NCBI RefSeq assembly: GCF_006440775.1
Contig: NZ_VFTZ01000010.1
Span: 1 to 64,000 of the forward strand
Source: Mesorhizobium sp. B2-7-2
GTDB taxonomy: Bacteria; Pseudomonadota; Alphaproteobacteria; Rhizobiales; Rhizobiaceae
DNA length: 64,000 bases
Direction: 5' to 3'
This document shows, piece by piece, positions 1 through 8,120 of this stretch. The translations under genes and the position numbers were made by a program. The notes under the pieces are model-generated. The model had not been told where the DNA came from, did not search any database, and saw nothing but the letters and a program-made list of their open reading frames with translations. Position 1 is the stretch's first letter. Every line of letters begins with the position of its first letter.

Positions 1-660
1 GGTGGCGGTGGCCGCCGCAGCAGCGCGGAGCGTCGGGGCCGAGGCCGCGGTCACGACGCTGCCATCGGTGCCGAGACGGTTGGCGTCGAGGATACCCTTC
101 GACACGGTTGCCGCGGTGCCGGCTTCATACAGCTTGATGCTTTCCACGTTGACGTCGATCGTGGAGATCGAAACCGCGCCAGTGGAGCTGCGGTTGAAAG
201 CCGAAACGATCTTGACGTCGGCTGCGGTCGTGGCGGTGGCGCCGCTGTTGACCGACAGCATGTTGGTGCCCGAGAAGGTGGCGCCGTCGGCATAGGCCTT
301 CAACTGATTCTGAAGAGCGGCGATTTCGACCTGGGTCTTTTCCTTCGAAGCATCCGTCTGGCCGAAGGAAGCGGTCAGCTTCTGCTGGATCTGGTTGATG
401 GTCGTGATCGCGCTGTCCATGCCGGTGTAGGCGGTGTCGACCTTCGAGGCGCCGAGGCCGAGCGCGTCCGAGACGGTGGACATGGCCTGGTTGTCGGAGC
501 GCATCGTGGTGGCGATCGACCAGTAAGCGGCGTTGTCGGAAGCCTGCGAGACGCGATAACCCGTCGAGATGCGGGCCTGGGTGGTGTCGAGGTTCTTCTG
601 GGTGGCGTTCAAGCTCTGCAGCGCGGTCAGCGCCGAGGCATTGGTCATGATACTGGCCAT
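1..660 (-). CDS. fla: Flagellin, N-terminal part (cut by left window edge)
   Basis: Major filament subunit, exported by the flagellar type III apparatus and polymerised outside the cell. The 220 codons present begin MASIMTNASALTALQSLNAT and show the conserved flagellin D0/D1 helices: QKNLDTTQARISTGYRVSQASD and then a long helical stretch to about residue 120, followed by a variable Ala/Thr/Ser-rich central region. The frame is open to position 1, so the C-terminal D1/D0 helices lie outside the window. The start ATG at 660 is the only one giving the conserved N-terminus. It lies downstream of fliP on the same strand but 244 bp away, so it probably has its own promoter, as flagellins usually do. 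Which flagellin paralogue this is cannot be told from a fragment. Confidence 0.95.
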   Translation of the reverse strand, partial: MASIMTNASALTALQSLNATQKNLDTTQARISTGYRVSQASDNAAYWSIATTMRSDNQAMSTVSDALGLGASKVDTAYTGMDSAITTINQIQQKLTASFGQTDASKEKTQVEIAALQNQLKAYADGATFSGTNMLSVNSGATATTAADVKIVSAFNRSSTGAVSISTIDVNVESIKLYEAGTAATVSKGILDANRLGTDGSVVTAASAPTLRAAAAATAT

Positions 661-694
661 GGTACTCGTACCTTATTTTTACACGGATTTTTTT

Positions 695-710
695 GACATA
701 CCGGTATGTC
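695..710. promoter_or_regulatory. Perfect 16-bp palindrome upstream of flagellin
   Basis: GACATACCGGTATGTC is a perfect inverted repeat 35 bp upstream of the flagellin ATG, and the half-site CCGGTATG recurs directly behind it (710-717). Position and symmetry suggest a protein-binding site or a 5'-UTR hairpin controlling flagellin expression. The binding protein is not identifiable. The rest of the 661-904 gap shows nothing else recognisable. Confidence 0.45.
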
Positions 711-904
711 CGGTATGACGGTGCGGCATCATGCCAATGACCGCTCGATTGGGTCACCCGCCATCTGCAGGCGACTATGGCGGCAAGTTGCTACCAAAGA
801 CCTAAATCGGACGGTTAATCGAAAATAATGTTGGAAGATTTGCGCGCAGTTTGCTCAAGCCGTCGAGGCTTGGCGCGGCACACTTGCGTGGCCCGGCGGG
901 GCGA

Positions 905-1636
905 TCAGGTGAAGGATCGCACCAGGCTGCCGACCAGAAGGTTCCAGCCGTCTATCAGCACGAAGAACAGGATCTTGAACGGCAGCGATACCACCGTCGG
1001 CGGCAGCATCATCATGCCCATGGCCATGGTGACGGTGGCGACGATCAGGTCGATGACGAGGAAGGGCAGGACGATGAGGAAGCCGATCTCGAAGCCGCGG
1101 CGGATCTCCGAGATCATGAAGGCCGGCACCAGGATGCGCAGGTCGACGGTCTCGCGCGAAACGGTCTGGCCGCGCTCCCGGGCAAGGTCGGCGAAGAGGT
1201 CGAAATCCTTGTCGCGCACATTGTGCAGCATGAAGTCGCGGAACGGACCGGAAATCTTCTCGAATGCCTCGCCCTGCGTGATCTGGTTGTCCATCAGCGG
1301 CTTGACGCCAGTGTTCCAGGCCTGGTCGAAGGTCGGCGCCATGACATAGAAGGTCATGAACAGCGACAGCGAGATCAGGATCAGGTTGGCCGGCGTCGAT
1401 TGCAGGCCGATGCCGGCGCGCAGGATCGAGAAGGCGATGACGAAGCGGGTGAAGCTCGTCACCATGATCAAAAGGCCCGGCGCCACCGAAAGCACGGTGA
1501 GCAGGCCGAACATCTGGATCAGATAGCCGACGGTCGTGCCGTCGGCCTTGCCGATGCCGCCGAGATCGAGCTGCTGGGCCGCGGCGACGGACGTGGTGAC
1601 GACGATGAGCGCCGTGGCTATGAGGAACTTTCTCAT
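905..1636 (-). CDS. fliP: Flagellar export gate protein FliP
   Basis: Core subunit of the flagellar type III export gate (FliP-FliQ-FliR) in the inner membrane. The 243-residue product has the usual length, a cleavable-looking N-terminal signal (MRKFLIATALIVVTTSVAAA), hydrophobic segments at about 45-70 and 80-105, and the typical paired C-terminal helices ending FFVLIDGWNLLVGSLVRSF. The conserved ILRAGIGLQSTPANLILISL region is present. Its ATG overlaps the stop of fliL by 4 nt, so the two are translationally coupled. It is the last gene of the flgB-to-fliP run before the flagellin. Confidence 0.97.
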   Translation of the reverse strand: MRKFLIATALIVVTTSVAAAQQLDLGGIGKADGTTVGYLIQMFGLLTVLSVAPGLLIMVTSFTRFVIAFSILRAGIGLQSTPANLILISLSLFMTFYVMAPTFDQAWNTGVKPLMDNQITQGEAFEKISGPFRDFMLHNVRDKDFDLFADLARERGQTVSRETVDLRILVPAFMISEIRRGFEIGFLIVLPFLVIDLIVATVTMAMGMMMLPPTVVSLPFKILFFVLIDGWNLLVGSLVRSFT

Positions 1637-2127
1637 TCGAGCAGCATCGTCCTAACGAGAACCTGTTTGGCGTGGCCGCCGCTGCGCAGCGCCGCGCGCT
1701 CCTCGAGATCGGCCTTGAGATGCTGGTAGCCGCTGGCGCCTTCGATCTGATGCAGCTTGAGCGTGCGCACATAGGCGAGCAGGTCCTGGTGGATCTGCTC
1801 GGTCACTTCCTGCGACTGCGGAGCATCGTAGAGCAGCGATGCCTCCAGCCGGATCCAGACTTCCGACGGCGAGGCGAGATTGGTGGTGATCGGCGCCAGC
1901 TGAACCAGCGCCGGTCCGGCGCCCGCCTTGCCGCCTTCGGCGGGTTTTTCCGCGGCGCCGGCGTTTTCCGGCGCCGCGGGCACCGCTGCCGGCGTTTCGC
2001 CCTGCTTGAGATAGCCGCCGGCAAGCCAACCCATGCCGACCGCCGCGCCGGTCATGGCCAACAGCATGGCGAGCTGGATCGCCAGGGAAGGTCCCTTTTT
2101 CGGCTGGACTTGCTCGACATTTGCCAC
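1633..2127 (-). CDS. fliL: Flagellar basal body-associated protein FliL
   Basis: Single-pass inner-membrane protein near the stators that supports motor torque and stator stability. The 164-residue product has one TM helix at about 16-37 ([23 protein letters not shown] region), an Ala/Pro/Glu-rich linker to about residue 75, and the periplasmic FliL domain (LAPITTNLASPSEVWIRLEASLLYD, ending GHAKQVLVRTMLLE). It lies between flgH and fliP with a 4-nt overlap to fliP, the order usual in rhizobia. Confidence 0.95.
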   Translation of the reverse strand: MANVEQVQPKKGPSLAIQLAMLLAMTGAAVGMGWLAGGYLKQGETPAAVPAAPENAGAAEKPAEGGKAGAGPALVQLAPITTNLASPSEVWIRLEASLLYDAPQSQEVTEQIHQDLLAYVRTLKLHQIEGASGYQHLKADLEERAALRSGGHAKQVLVRTMLLE

Positions 2128-2145
2128 GGCAGCGCTCTCTCGGCC

Positions 2146-2850
2146 CTAGAAGGGAAGAACCTGGTCGAGGATCTGCTGGCCATAGGCCGGCTGCTGGACC
2201 TCGCTCACACGGCCACGGCCGCCATAGGAAATGCGCGCCTCGGCGATGCGCTCGTAGGGGATGGTGTTTTCCGCGCCGATGTCGGACGGACGAACCATGC
2301 CGGCGATGGTCAGCACCCGAAGCTCGTAATTGACGCGGACCTCCTGCGAGCCCCTGATCATCAGATTGCCGTTGGGCAGCACCTCGGTGACGACGGCGGC
2401 GACATTGAGCTCAAGGTTTTCCGAGCGTTTGATCTCGCCGTCGGCATTGGTCTCGGTGCTGGAGCTCAGGCCGGCGTCGCCCTTGCCGCTGGTGCTTGCC
2501 TTTTCCCATCCGAGATTGACGTCGTAGCCAAGCTTGCGCGCGGCGGTGCGGCTGCGGTCGTTCTGGTTCTTGAAATTGGCCTTGTCGTTGAGCTTGATGT
2601 TGACGGTAAGGATGTCGCCGGCGCTCAGCGCGCGCGGATCGGTAAAGAGCCGGCTCTGGCGATCGTCCCACAGCGAGAATTTCTTCGGCCGCGAGGCAGG
2701 CGGCTCGGGATAGCTGTAAGGGCCCGGACCGCCTTCACCGATGCCGGAACCGACCGGCGACAAAGCTGGCTCCCTGCCGACCTCCCTGAGATCGGTACCG
2801 CAGCCGGCCAGGGTGGCGAGGGCGATCAGGGCCAGCAATTTCAACTTCAT
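2146..2850 (-). CDS. flgH: Flagellar L-ring lipoprotein FlgH
   Basis: Outer-membrane lipoprotein that forms the L-ring bushing around the rod. The 234-residue product starts with a lipoprotein signal (MKLKLLALIALATLAGC; lipobox LAGC, Cys17) and carries the conserved FlgH blocks SLWDDRQSRLFTDPRALSAGDILTV, NLEVNVAAV-like NLELNVAAVVTEVLPNGNL and the C-terminal GRGRVSEVQQPAYGQQILDQVLPF. Start overlaps the end of motE by 4 nt (ATGA type), so translation is coupled. Confidence 0.97.
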   Translation of the reverse strand: MKLKLLALIALATLAGCGTDLREVGREPALSPVGSGIGEGGPGPYSYPEPPASRPKKFSLWDDRQSRLFTDPRALSAGDILTVNIKLNDKANFKNQNDRSRTAARKLGYDVNLGWEKASTSGKGDAGLSSSTETNADGEIKRSENLELNVAAVVTEVLPNGNLMIRGSQEVRVNYELRVLTIAGMVRPSDIGAENTIPYERIAEARISYGGRGRVSEVQQPAYGQQILDQVLPF

Positions 2851-3452
2851 GACGGATCAACCCTTCGCGCCGCGCTGGCCATGATGCCGGTGAGCGTCGC
2901 CGCCGCCTTCTGGTCCATTTCGTTCAAGATGACGCCGGCCTTGCGCGAATCGAGCTTCATCAGGATGGCCGCCGCGAGCTCGGCGTTGACCATCGCCAGA
3001 CGCTCGGCGGCGGCATCGGGCTTCATGCCGGCATAGATCTTGACGACGCCGTCCTCGGCACGCGCCAGGAACACCTCGCGGCGCTTCAGCCATTCCTCGT
3101 ATTCGGCCCGCTTTGCTTCCAGCGCTTTCATGCGCTCGTCGATGCCGGCCTGCAGCTGCTTCAATTCCTCGGCCTGGAGAGCGTAGCGGCGGTCGCGCGC
3201 AGCATCCGCGATGTTGGAGCAAAAGCGCTGGATCTCGCTTTCGTCCGGCGCCTTGCCGCCTGCGAGCGCAGCGGGCTGAAGCGGCGCGCTCTCGTGTGTG
3301 AGCTGGGCCGGCTGAACCGGCGCCTGACCGCCCGGCAACACCTGCCGCACTTCTTCCGCGTGGGCAGCGGTCCCGCCAAGCAGAGCAACCATTGCCGCGA
3401 TGGCGCGGAAGCTCAGGTGACGGCGGGGTGTTGGGGAGGAAAGCGCGAACAT
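2847..3452 (-). CDS. motE: MotE, motility protein/chaperone
   Basis: In Sinorhizobium, MotE is a periplasmic chaperone for the stator-associated protein MotC. This 201-residue product has a signal peptide (to about residue 32, GGTAAHA-E), a Pro/Gln-rich stretch, a coiled coil at about 85-125 (LQAEELKQLQAGIDERMKAL) and an MgtE-N-like helical end (YAGMKPDAAAERLAMVN, LDSRKAGVILNEMD). Its place between flgI and flgH is the typical rhizobial position. motC itself is not in this window. Identification rests on domain pattern plus position; the chaperone role is family knowledge. Confidence 0.85.
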   Translation of the reverse strand: MFALSSPTPRRHLSFRAIAAMVALLGGTAAHAEEVRQVLPGGQAPVQPAQLTHESAPLQPAALAGGKAPDESEIQRFCSNIADAARDRRYALQAEELKQLQAGIDERMKALEAKRAEYEEWLKRREVFLARAEDGVVKIYAGMKPDAAAERLAMVNAELAAAILMKLDSRKAGVILNEMDQKAAATLTGIMASAARRVDPS

Positions 3453-3460
3453 CGGCGTGC

Positions 3461-4702
3461 CTATTGGAGAACCAGGTCGGCCTGCAAGGCGCCGGCCGAT
3501 TTGATGCCTTGCAGGATGGCGATGATGCCGTCGGGCTTCACGCCGAGGCGATTGAGGCCGGAGACCAGCGTTTCGAGGTCGGGACCGTCGAGCACGGCAA
3601 CGCGCGCGTCGGGCCGGCTCGCCTCGATGGCGGTGAAGGGCTCGACGGCGGTCTGCCCCCTGGAGAAGGGTTCCGGCTGAACCACCTTCGGCGCTTCGGT
3701 GATGCGCACGGTGAGGGTGCCGTGGCTGATCGCCACGCGCGAGATCCTGACATTGCTGCCGATGACGATCGTACCCGTGCGCTCGTCGATGACGACCCGG
3801 GCAGGGGCGTCGGATTCGACGACGAGATTTTCGATCTCGGCATAGAAACGCGCGGCGGAGACATTCTTCGGCCGCCTGATCTGCACCGTGCGGGCGTCGC
3901 GTTCGGCGGCGACCCGCATCCCGAAGCGCTGCGAGGTGTAGTCGTTGATGGCGTCGGCGATGCGGATGGCGGTCGAGAAATCGGGATTGCGCAATTGCAG
4001 CGTCAACACGCCCTGGTCATCGAACTCGGCCGGTACCGAGCGCTCGACGATGGCGCCGTTCGGCACGCGGCCGGCGGTCGGCACGCCTTGCGTCAACTGC
4101 TCGGCCTGGCCCTGGGCGGTGAAACCGCCGACGATCACGGAGCCCTGCCCGACGGCATAGATCTCGCCGTCGGCCGCCTTCAGCGGCGTCATCACCAGCG
4201 TGCCGCCGGCGAGCGAGGTGGCGTCGCCCATCGAGGAGACGTCGATGTCGATGCGGCTGCCCGACTGGACGAAGGGCGGCATGTTGGCGGTGACGATGAC
4301 GGCGGCCACGTTCTTGGCGCGCGCGCTGCCGCCTTCGGTGGCGATGCCGAGATTCTCCAGCATGGCGCGGATCGACTGTTCGGTGAACGGTGAGTTGCGC
4401 AGGCTGTCGCCGGTTCCGGCGAGGCCGATGACCAGGCCATAGCCGACGAGCTGGTTGTCGCGCGCGCTCTGCAGCTGGGCGATGTCCTTGATGCGCGCCG
4501 CGACCTGGCCGGGCGGCAGCGTGCTTGGCCCGGTCGAGACCCGGAACATGCGCTGGGTGGTGGCTGGATCGTATTCCGGATCGTCGTAGACACCGCCGTT
4601 TTTCTGCGCGAGTTCCCGCTTTGCCTTGGGCGTCAGCCCATCCGCCAATGCCGGCTGCAGGCCGATGGCAGCGCTCAGCAGAAGAACAGAGGCGCGCATC
4701 AC
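3461..4702 (-). CDS. flgI: Flagellar P-ring protein FlgI
   Basis: Periplasmic P-ring subunit around the distal rod. The product is 413 residues; most FlgI proteins are about 365-375. A signal peptide (to about ALA at 20) is followed by about 47 extra residues (DGLTPKAKRELAQKN onward, rich in charged residues) before the conserved core RIKDIAQLQSARDNQLVGYG. The core then shows the usual GLAGTGDSLRNSPFTEQSI, NVAAVIVTANMPPF and the C-terminal LNRLGVKPDGIIAILQGIK. ATG overlaps the flgA stop by 4 nt. The N-terminal extension is the only odd point. Confidence 0.96.
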   Translation of the reverse strand: MMRASVLLLSAAIGLQPALADGLTPKAKRELAQKNGGVYDDPEYDPATTQRMFRVSTGPSTLPPGQVAARIKDIAQLQSARDNQLVGYGLVIGLAGTGDSLRNSPFTEQSIRAMLENLGIATEGGSARAKNVAAVIVTANMPPFVQSGSRIDIDVSSMGDATSLAGGTLVMTPLKAADGEIYAVGQGSVIVGGFTAQGQAEQLTQGVPTAGRVPNGAIVERSVPAEFDDQGVLTLQLRNPDFSTAIRIADAINDYTSQRFGMRVAAERDARTVQIRRPKNVSAARFYAEIENLVVESDAPARVVIDERTGTIVIGSNVRISRVAISHGTLTVRITEAPKVVQPEPFSRGQTAVEPFTAIEASRPDARVAVLDGPDLETLVSGLNRLGVKPDGIIAILQGIKSAGALQADLVLQ

Positions 4703-5223
4703 GAAGCGCCGACCTTGATGGTGCCGTCGGCCATCACCGTGCCGGAGATGATCTTGCCGCTGTCGGTGTTGCGGATCTTGATCTGGTCACCGGCAGCACC
4801 TGGCTGCAGCGTGACGCCGGCGGCCGAAATGGTGAGCGCGCCGGCGGTGAAATAGACCTGCACGGAAGCGCCCTGCTCGACCAGCCAGGCGTCGCGGATA
4901 GCCCCAACCGGGATGTAGCGGCCGGGCAGCAGCGTGCGCTTGGCGACCTTGCCCTGAAGTTCCTCGGAGCGCGTCGCCATGCCGTCCGGCTTGTGCTTGC
5001 CGGGGATGAGCGTCACCTGCTTGAGCGAGGCGGGCTCGATGGTCTCGCCGGGATAGATGACCCGGTTGGGGATCAGCACGGCCTCGCCGACGGCCTGGCC
5101 GGCGGCGATCTGGGTCGCCGACTGGCCGGTCGTTTCCTGCGCCAAGGCCGGCGTGCCGGCGGCCGCCAGGGCGGTGGCCAGCACGGCGCGACGGAGTGCG
5201 GAGGAGATCGGCCAGGCCATCAT
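4699..5223 (-). CDS. flgA: P-ring assembly chaperone FlgA
   Basis: Periplasmic chaperone needed for FlgI ring assembly. 174 residues with a signal peptide (to about residue 28, GTPALAQ), then an SAF-type domain: IPNRVIYPGETIEPASLKQV and LLPGRYIPVGAIRDAWLV, and the C-terminal domain with GAAGDQIKIRNTDSGKIISG, the FlgA hallmark. Lies directly behind flgG (3 nt gap) and overlaps flgI by 4 nt. Confidence 0.95.
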   Translation of the reverse strand: MMAWPISSALRRAVLATALAAAGTPALAQETTGQSATQIAAGQAVGEAVLIPNRVIYPGETIEPASLKQVTLIPGKHKPDGMATRSEELQGKVAKRTLLPGRYIPVGAIRDAWLVEQGASVQVYFTAGALTISAAGVTLQPGAAGDQIKIRNTDSGKIISGTVMADGTIKVGAS

Positions 5224-5226
5224 CCG

Positions 5227-6015
5227 TTACCTGATGTTCTTGGAGACCACCGAGGCCATGTCGTCGGCGGCCTGGATGACCTTGGAATTCATCTCGTAGG
5301 CGCGCTGCGCCGAAATCAGCTCGGTGATTTCCTTGACCGGATCGACGTTGGAGGATTCGAGGTAACCCTGCTGGATCGTGGCGAAGCCGGGATCGCCGGG
5401 GACGCCCACATTGGCCGGGCCTGAGGCGGCCGTTTCCTGGAAGAGGTTGTCGCCGAGCGGCGCGAGGCCCGCCTCGTTGGCGAAGTTGGCGATTTGAAGC
5501 TGGCCGAGCAGCTGGAGGTCGGTCTGGCCGTCGATGCGAGCAAAGACCTGGCCGGTCTTGTTGACGATCACCTCGACCGCGTCGGTCGGCACGGTGATGG
5601 CCGGAACGACATTGGCGCCGTCCACCGTCACGAGCTGTCCGGTGGCATTGGTGTTGAAGGCGCCGGCGCGGCTGTAGAGCGTGGCGCCATCGGCGCCCTC
5701 GATCTGGAACCAGCCCCTGCCGGTCAACGCCAGGTCGAAGCTGTTGCCGGTGCTGGTCAGCTCGCCTTGCGTGTGGACGTTGCGCACCGCCGTCGTCTTG
5801 ACGCCAAGACCGATCGAGACGCCTTCCGGCACCAGCGAGGTGTTGGAGCGGTTGGGCACCCCTTGGGTGCGGTCGACCTGGTAGAGCAGGTCGGAGAATT
5901 CGGCCCGCGCCCGCTTGTAGCCGGTGGTGTTGATGTTGGCGATGTTATTGGCGATGACTTCCAAATTGGTCTGCTGGGCATTCATGCCGGTGGCGGCGAT
6001 GGCAAGGGCTTTCAT
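5227..6015 (-). CDS. flgG: Distal rod protein FlgG
   Basis: Distal rod subunit. 262 residues, the standard FlgG length. The N-terminal rod signature [20 protein letters not shown] and the FlgG-specific LLYQ segment that follows are present, as is the conserved C-terminal helix [20 protein letters not shown]. The central domain begins at about residue 80 ([18 protein letters not shown]). Placed between fliE and flgA, 4 bp behind fliE. Confidence 0.97.
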   Translation of the reverse strand: MKALAIAATGMNAQQTNLEVIANNIANINTTGYKRARAEFSDLLYQVDRTQGVPNRSNTSLVPEGVSIGLGVKTTAVRNVHTQGELTSTGNSFDLALTGRGWFQIEGADGATLYSRAGAFNTNATGQLVTVDGANVVPAITVPTDAVEVIVNKTGQVFARIDGQTDLQLLGQLQIANFANEAGLAPLGDNLFQETAASGPANVGVPGDPGFATIQQGYLESSNVDPVKEITELISAQRAYEMNSKVIQAADDMASVVSKNIR

Positions 6016-6019
6016 GACG

Positions 6020-6349
6020 CTAGATACTCATGCGGCTGATTTCGAGATAGGCCGAGACGACCTTGTCGCGGATCGCGATGGTGGTCTGCAGCGCCTGCTG
6101 GGCGCTCAGCACCGCATCGACAACCTGGCGCGTATCGGCGTCGCCCTTCAGGGCCTGTATCGACATCTGCTCGGCGCCCTGCAGCGTGTTGACGGTCTTC
6201 GTCGCCGCTTGGCTGAGCACCTCGGCGAAGCTGCTGCCGACGCTTTCGCCGGCCTGCGTGCCGACGCCGCCCTGCAGCAGGTTCGGTGACGCCTGCCCCG
6301 CCCCGTCAACCGCCGTCTTGAATTGTATTGCCCCGATACCGCCGATCAT
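6020..6349 (-). CDS. fliE: MS-ring/rod adapter protein FliE
   Basis: Links the MS-ring and export gate to the proximal rod. 109 residues, typical for FliE. Conserved C-terminal half: [19 protein letters not shown] and [19 protein letters not shown] (family pattern RdKvv.AYqeimrMqi). Start ATG overlaps the last base of the flgC stop (TAATG/TGATG-type junction at 6349), so flgC-fliE are translationally coupled. Confidence 0.95.
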   Translation of the reverse strand: MIGGIGAIQFKTAVDGAGQASPNLLQGGVGTQAGESVGSSFAEVLSQAATKTVNTLQGAEQMSIQALKGDADTRQVVDAVLSAQQALQTTIAIRDKVVSAYLEISRMSI

Positions 6350-6765
6350 TACTGGTTCCTCATCAGGTCGATGGTCATGGAAATCAGATCGCGAGCCTGC
6401 TTGATGACCTGCAGGTTGGCTTCATAGGAGCGGTTCGCCTCGCTCATGTCGGCCATTTCGACCAACGTGTTGACGTTGGGCATCTTGACGTACCCTTTGG
6501 CGTCGGCGGCTTCGTTGCCGGGCTGGAATTCGATCGGGAAGTCCGAAGGATCGCGGGAGATCGCGTTGACTTCCACCAGCGAGCCGCCGGTTGCGCGATC
6601 GACCTCGGACTGGAAGGTGATGGTCTTGCGGCGATAGGGATCGGCGCCGGGCGTGCTGCCGGTCGACTGGGCGTTGGCAAGGTTTTCCGAGACCACGCGC
6701 AGCCGCTCGGACTGGGCGCCAAGGCCGGAAGCCGCGACTTTGAGGGCTGCAGTGAGGGCGTCCAT
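6349..6765 (-). CDS. flgC: Proximal rod protein FlgC
   Basis: Proximal rod subunit of 138 residues, the family length. N-terminal rod signature: [28 protein letters not shown] with the typical [14 protein letters not shown]. The C-terminal helix ends [27 protein letters not shown], matching FlgC. Two base pairs separate it from flgB. Confidence 0.96.
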   Translation of the reverse strand: MDALTAALKVAASGLGAQSERLRVVSENLANAQSTGSTPGADPYRRKTITFQSEVDRATGGSLVEVNAISRDPSDFPIEFQPGNEAADAKGYVKMPNVNTLVEMADMSEANRSYEANLQVIKQARDLISMTIDLMRNQ

Positions 6766-6767
6766 GA

Positions 6768-7148
6768 TCAGCTCTTCACCACCATGGTCATCATCGAGTG
6801 GAAGGCCTTGACGATCGCAGTGTTGAGCTCGAAGGAGCGGCGGACCTCGCCGGCTTTCATCAACTCCTGTTCGAGAACCACGGTGTTCTTCGACGGCATG
6901 ATCGCGCCGTCAGGGTTCTCGGGCTTGACGTTGAAGCCGGCATTGGCCCTTTCGGCGCCAAGGTGGCCAGTCTGCGTGGCGGCAAGCGTCACCGCGGTCC
7001 GGTCGAGGACCTTTTCGAAGGGCTCGACGTCATTGGCGGTGTAGCCGGGCGTGTTGGCATTGGCGATATTGGAGGCAATCGCCGATTGGCGCACGGCCAG
7101 CCATTGCGACTGCCGCGTGGCGAGATCGAAAAGATTTACGGGTTCCAT
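6768..7148 (-). CDS. flgB: Proximal rod protein FlgB
   Basis: Proximal rod subunit. The start chosen is the ATG at 7148 ([17 protein letters not shown]), which gives 126 residues, the usual length; an upstream ATG at 7175 would add nine residues not seen in the family. Rod signature: [22 protein letters not shown]-terminal helix: [18 protein letters not shown]. First gene of the flgB-flgC-fliE-flgG-flgA-flgI-motE-flgH-fliL-fliP run, in which gaps are at most 18 bp; its promoter should lie in the 7149-7343 spacer, which also holds a palindromic repeat. Confidence 0.95.
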   Translation of the reverse strand: MEPVNLFDLATRQSQWLAVRQSAIASNIANANTPGYTANDVEPFEKVLDRTAVTLAATQTGHLGAERANAGFNVKPENPDGAIMPSKNTVVLEQELMKAGEVRRSFELNTAIVKAFHSMMTMVVKS

Positions 7149-7236
7149 GGGAATCTCCCGGGCAAGTACGCGCAAGACTAGGCGGCCAGTCTTGCGTGGA
7201 CCTTGCGCGGGGTGGGCTTGCGCCCTGGAGCCGGAT

Positions 7237-7338
7237 GATTTCAGGTCTATGGACCTGAAATCTGAATCCGCTTCTGGATCAAGAAATAGAGCACGATGTC
7301 GTCCGAAAACCGCTTCACACTTTTCGGCATCATGCTCT
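7237..7338. repeat. Compound palindromic intergenic repeat (copy 1)
   Basis: Two stem-loops in a row. The first has perfect 11-bp arms GATTTCAGGTC / GACCTGAAATC around a 4-nt loop (7237-7262). The second runs from GAGCACGATG to CATCATGCTC with inner arms CCGAAAA / TTTTCGG (7289-7338). The second module recurs at 57911-57954 and 61258-61308. Such elements are common in mesorhizobial spacers (recalled, not searched). Confidence 0.8.
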
Positions 7339-7343
7339 AGCGG

Positions 7344-8120
7344 CTACTTCGAGAGCTGGATCACCTTGTCGGCGCTGGTGACGATCACCCATTTGCCGCC
7401 GCGCTGCTCGATCGAGGCGACGCGGCTGGAATCCGGCAGGACGGAGCCGCGCTGCACGATCCACAGACCGGTATCGTCCTCGATCATGGCGCGGCCGTTG
7501 GCGACATGCACCATCTTGAATTCCGAAGCGGCGGCCGGGAAGGGCTGGTCGCCGGGCGCCGGCGCGGGGTCGTCCTGCACCGTTCCGGTGGCAAGCAGGT
7601 CTATATCGGCATTTGGAATATCCTTGACCGTCAGCGGCCCGCTGCGTTCGGCCACAACGCCGCCGCCCTCGCGTCCGGAATTGCTGCCGCTGCCGCCGAA
7701 CTTGATGGCCTGAACGCCGAACTGCTCCTGGTTGAAGAAGATGTACCAGGGAAACAAGGCGCAGATCAGGCCGAGCGTGATGCCGAGCGCGGCGATGACG
7801 AAATCGCTGCGGCGGTCCGAGCTCTTGTCGGCGAGGCGCGGGAACTGGGCTTTCGGCGGCTCCGGCCACTCGGTGCGGGGAAAAAGCCCGTCGAGCAACG
7901 AATCGCGGCTGGCCTGTGCAATGTCGGCGGTTGCCCTCGGCGGATGCGGCCTGTTGGCTCTGCTTAGAAGAGCCGTCGCCTTCTCCGTCCTGGCGCGCGC
8001 GGCTTTGTTCCTGGCAATCCTTGCTTCATCGGCAGCGGCTTTCTCCGCCGCCTCGGCCTCGGCAAGCATGTCGCGCAACATGCGCTCGGTGTATTGGAGC
8101 TCAGTCTCCTTGATCGCCAT
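7344..8120 (-). CDS. Conserved single-TM flagellar-cluster protein (unknown)
   Basis: 258 residues, no recognised name. N-terminal 60 residues form a charged, Ala/Glu/Lys/Arg-rich helix that is likely a coiled coil (YTERMLRDMLAEAEAAEKAA). One TM helix lies at about 108-128 (FVIAALGITLGLICALFPWY). The rest is predicted periplasmic: a Gly/Ser-rich linker, then a small beta-type domain (MVHVANGRAMIEDDTGLWIV, GSVLPDSSRVASIEQRGGKW) that resembles the HR/PilP-type domains of secretion and pilus proteins in pattern only. It overlaps fliI by 20 nt, so it is co-expressed with the export ATPase. Rhizobia carry an unnamed gene at this position; a flagellar function is inferred from context. Confidence 0.8.
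   Translation of the reverse strand: MAIKETELQYTERMLRDMLAEAEAAEKAAADEARIARNKAARARTEKATALLSRANRPHPPRATADIAQASRDSLLDGLFPRTEWPEPPKAQFPRLADKSSDRRSDFVIAALGITLGLICALFPWYIFFNQEQFGVQAIKFGGSGSNSGREGGGVVAERSGPLTVKDIPNADIDLLATGTVQDDPAPAPGDQPFPAAASEFKMVHVANGRAMIEDDTGLWIVQRGSVLPDSSRVASIEQRGGKWVIVTSADKVIQLSK

Noticed and set aside
1672..3036. 454-codon plus-strand frame over fliL-flgH-motE
   Set aside because: Antisense shadow of three well-supported flagellar genes; no ribosome site or family match.
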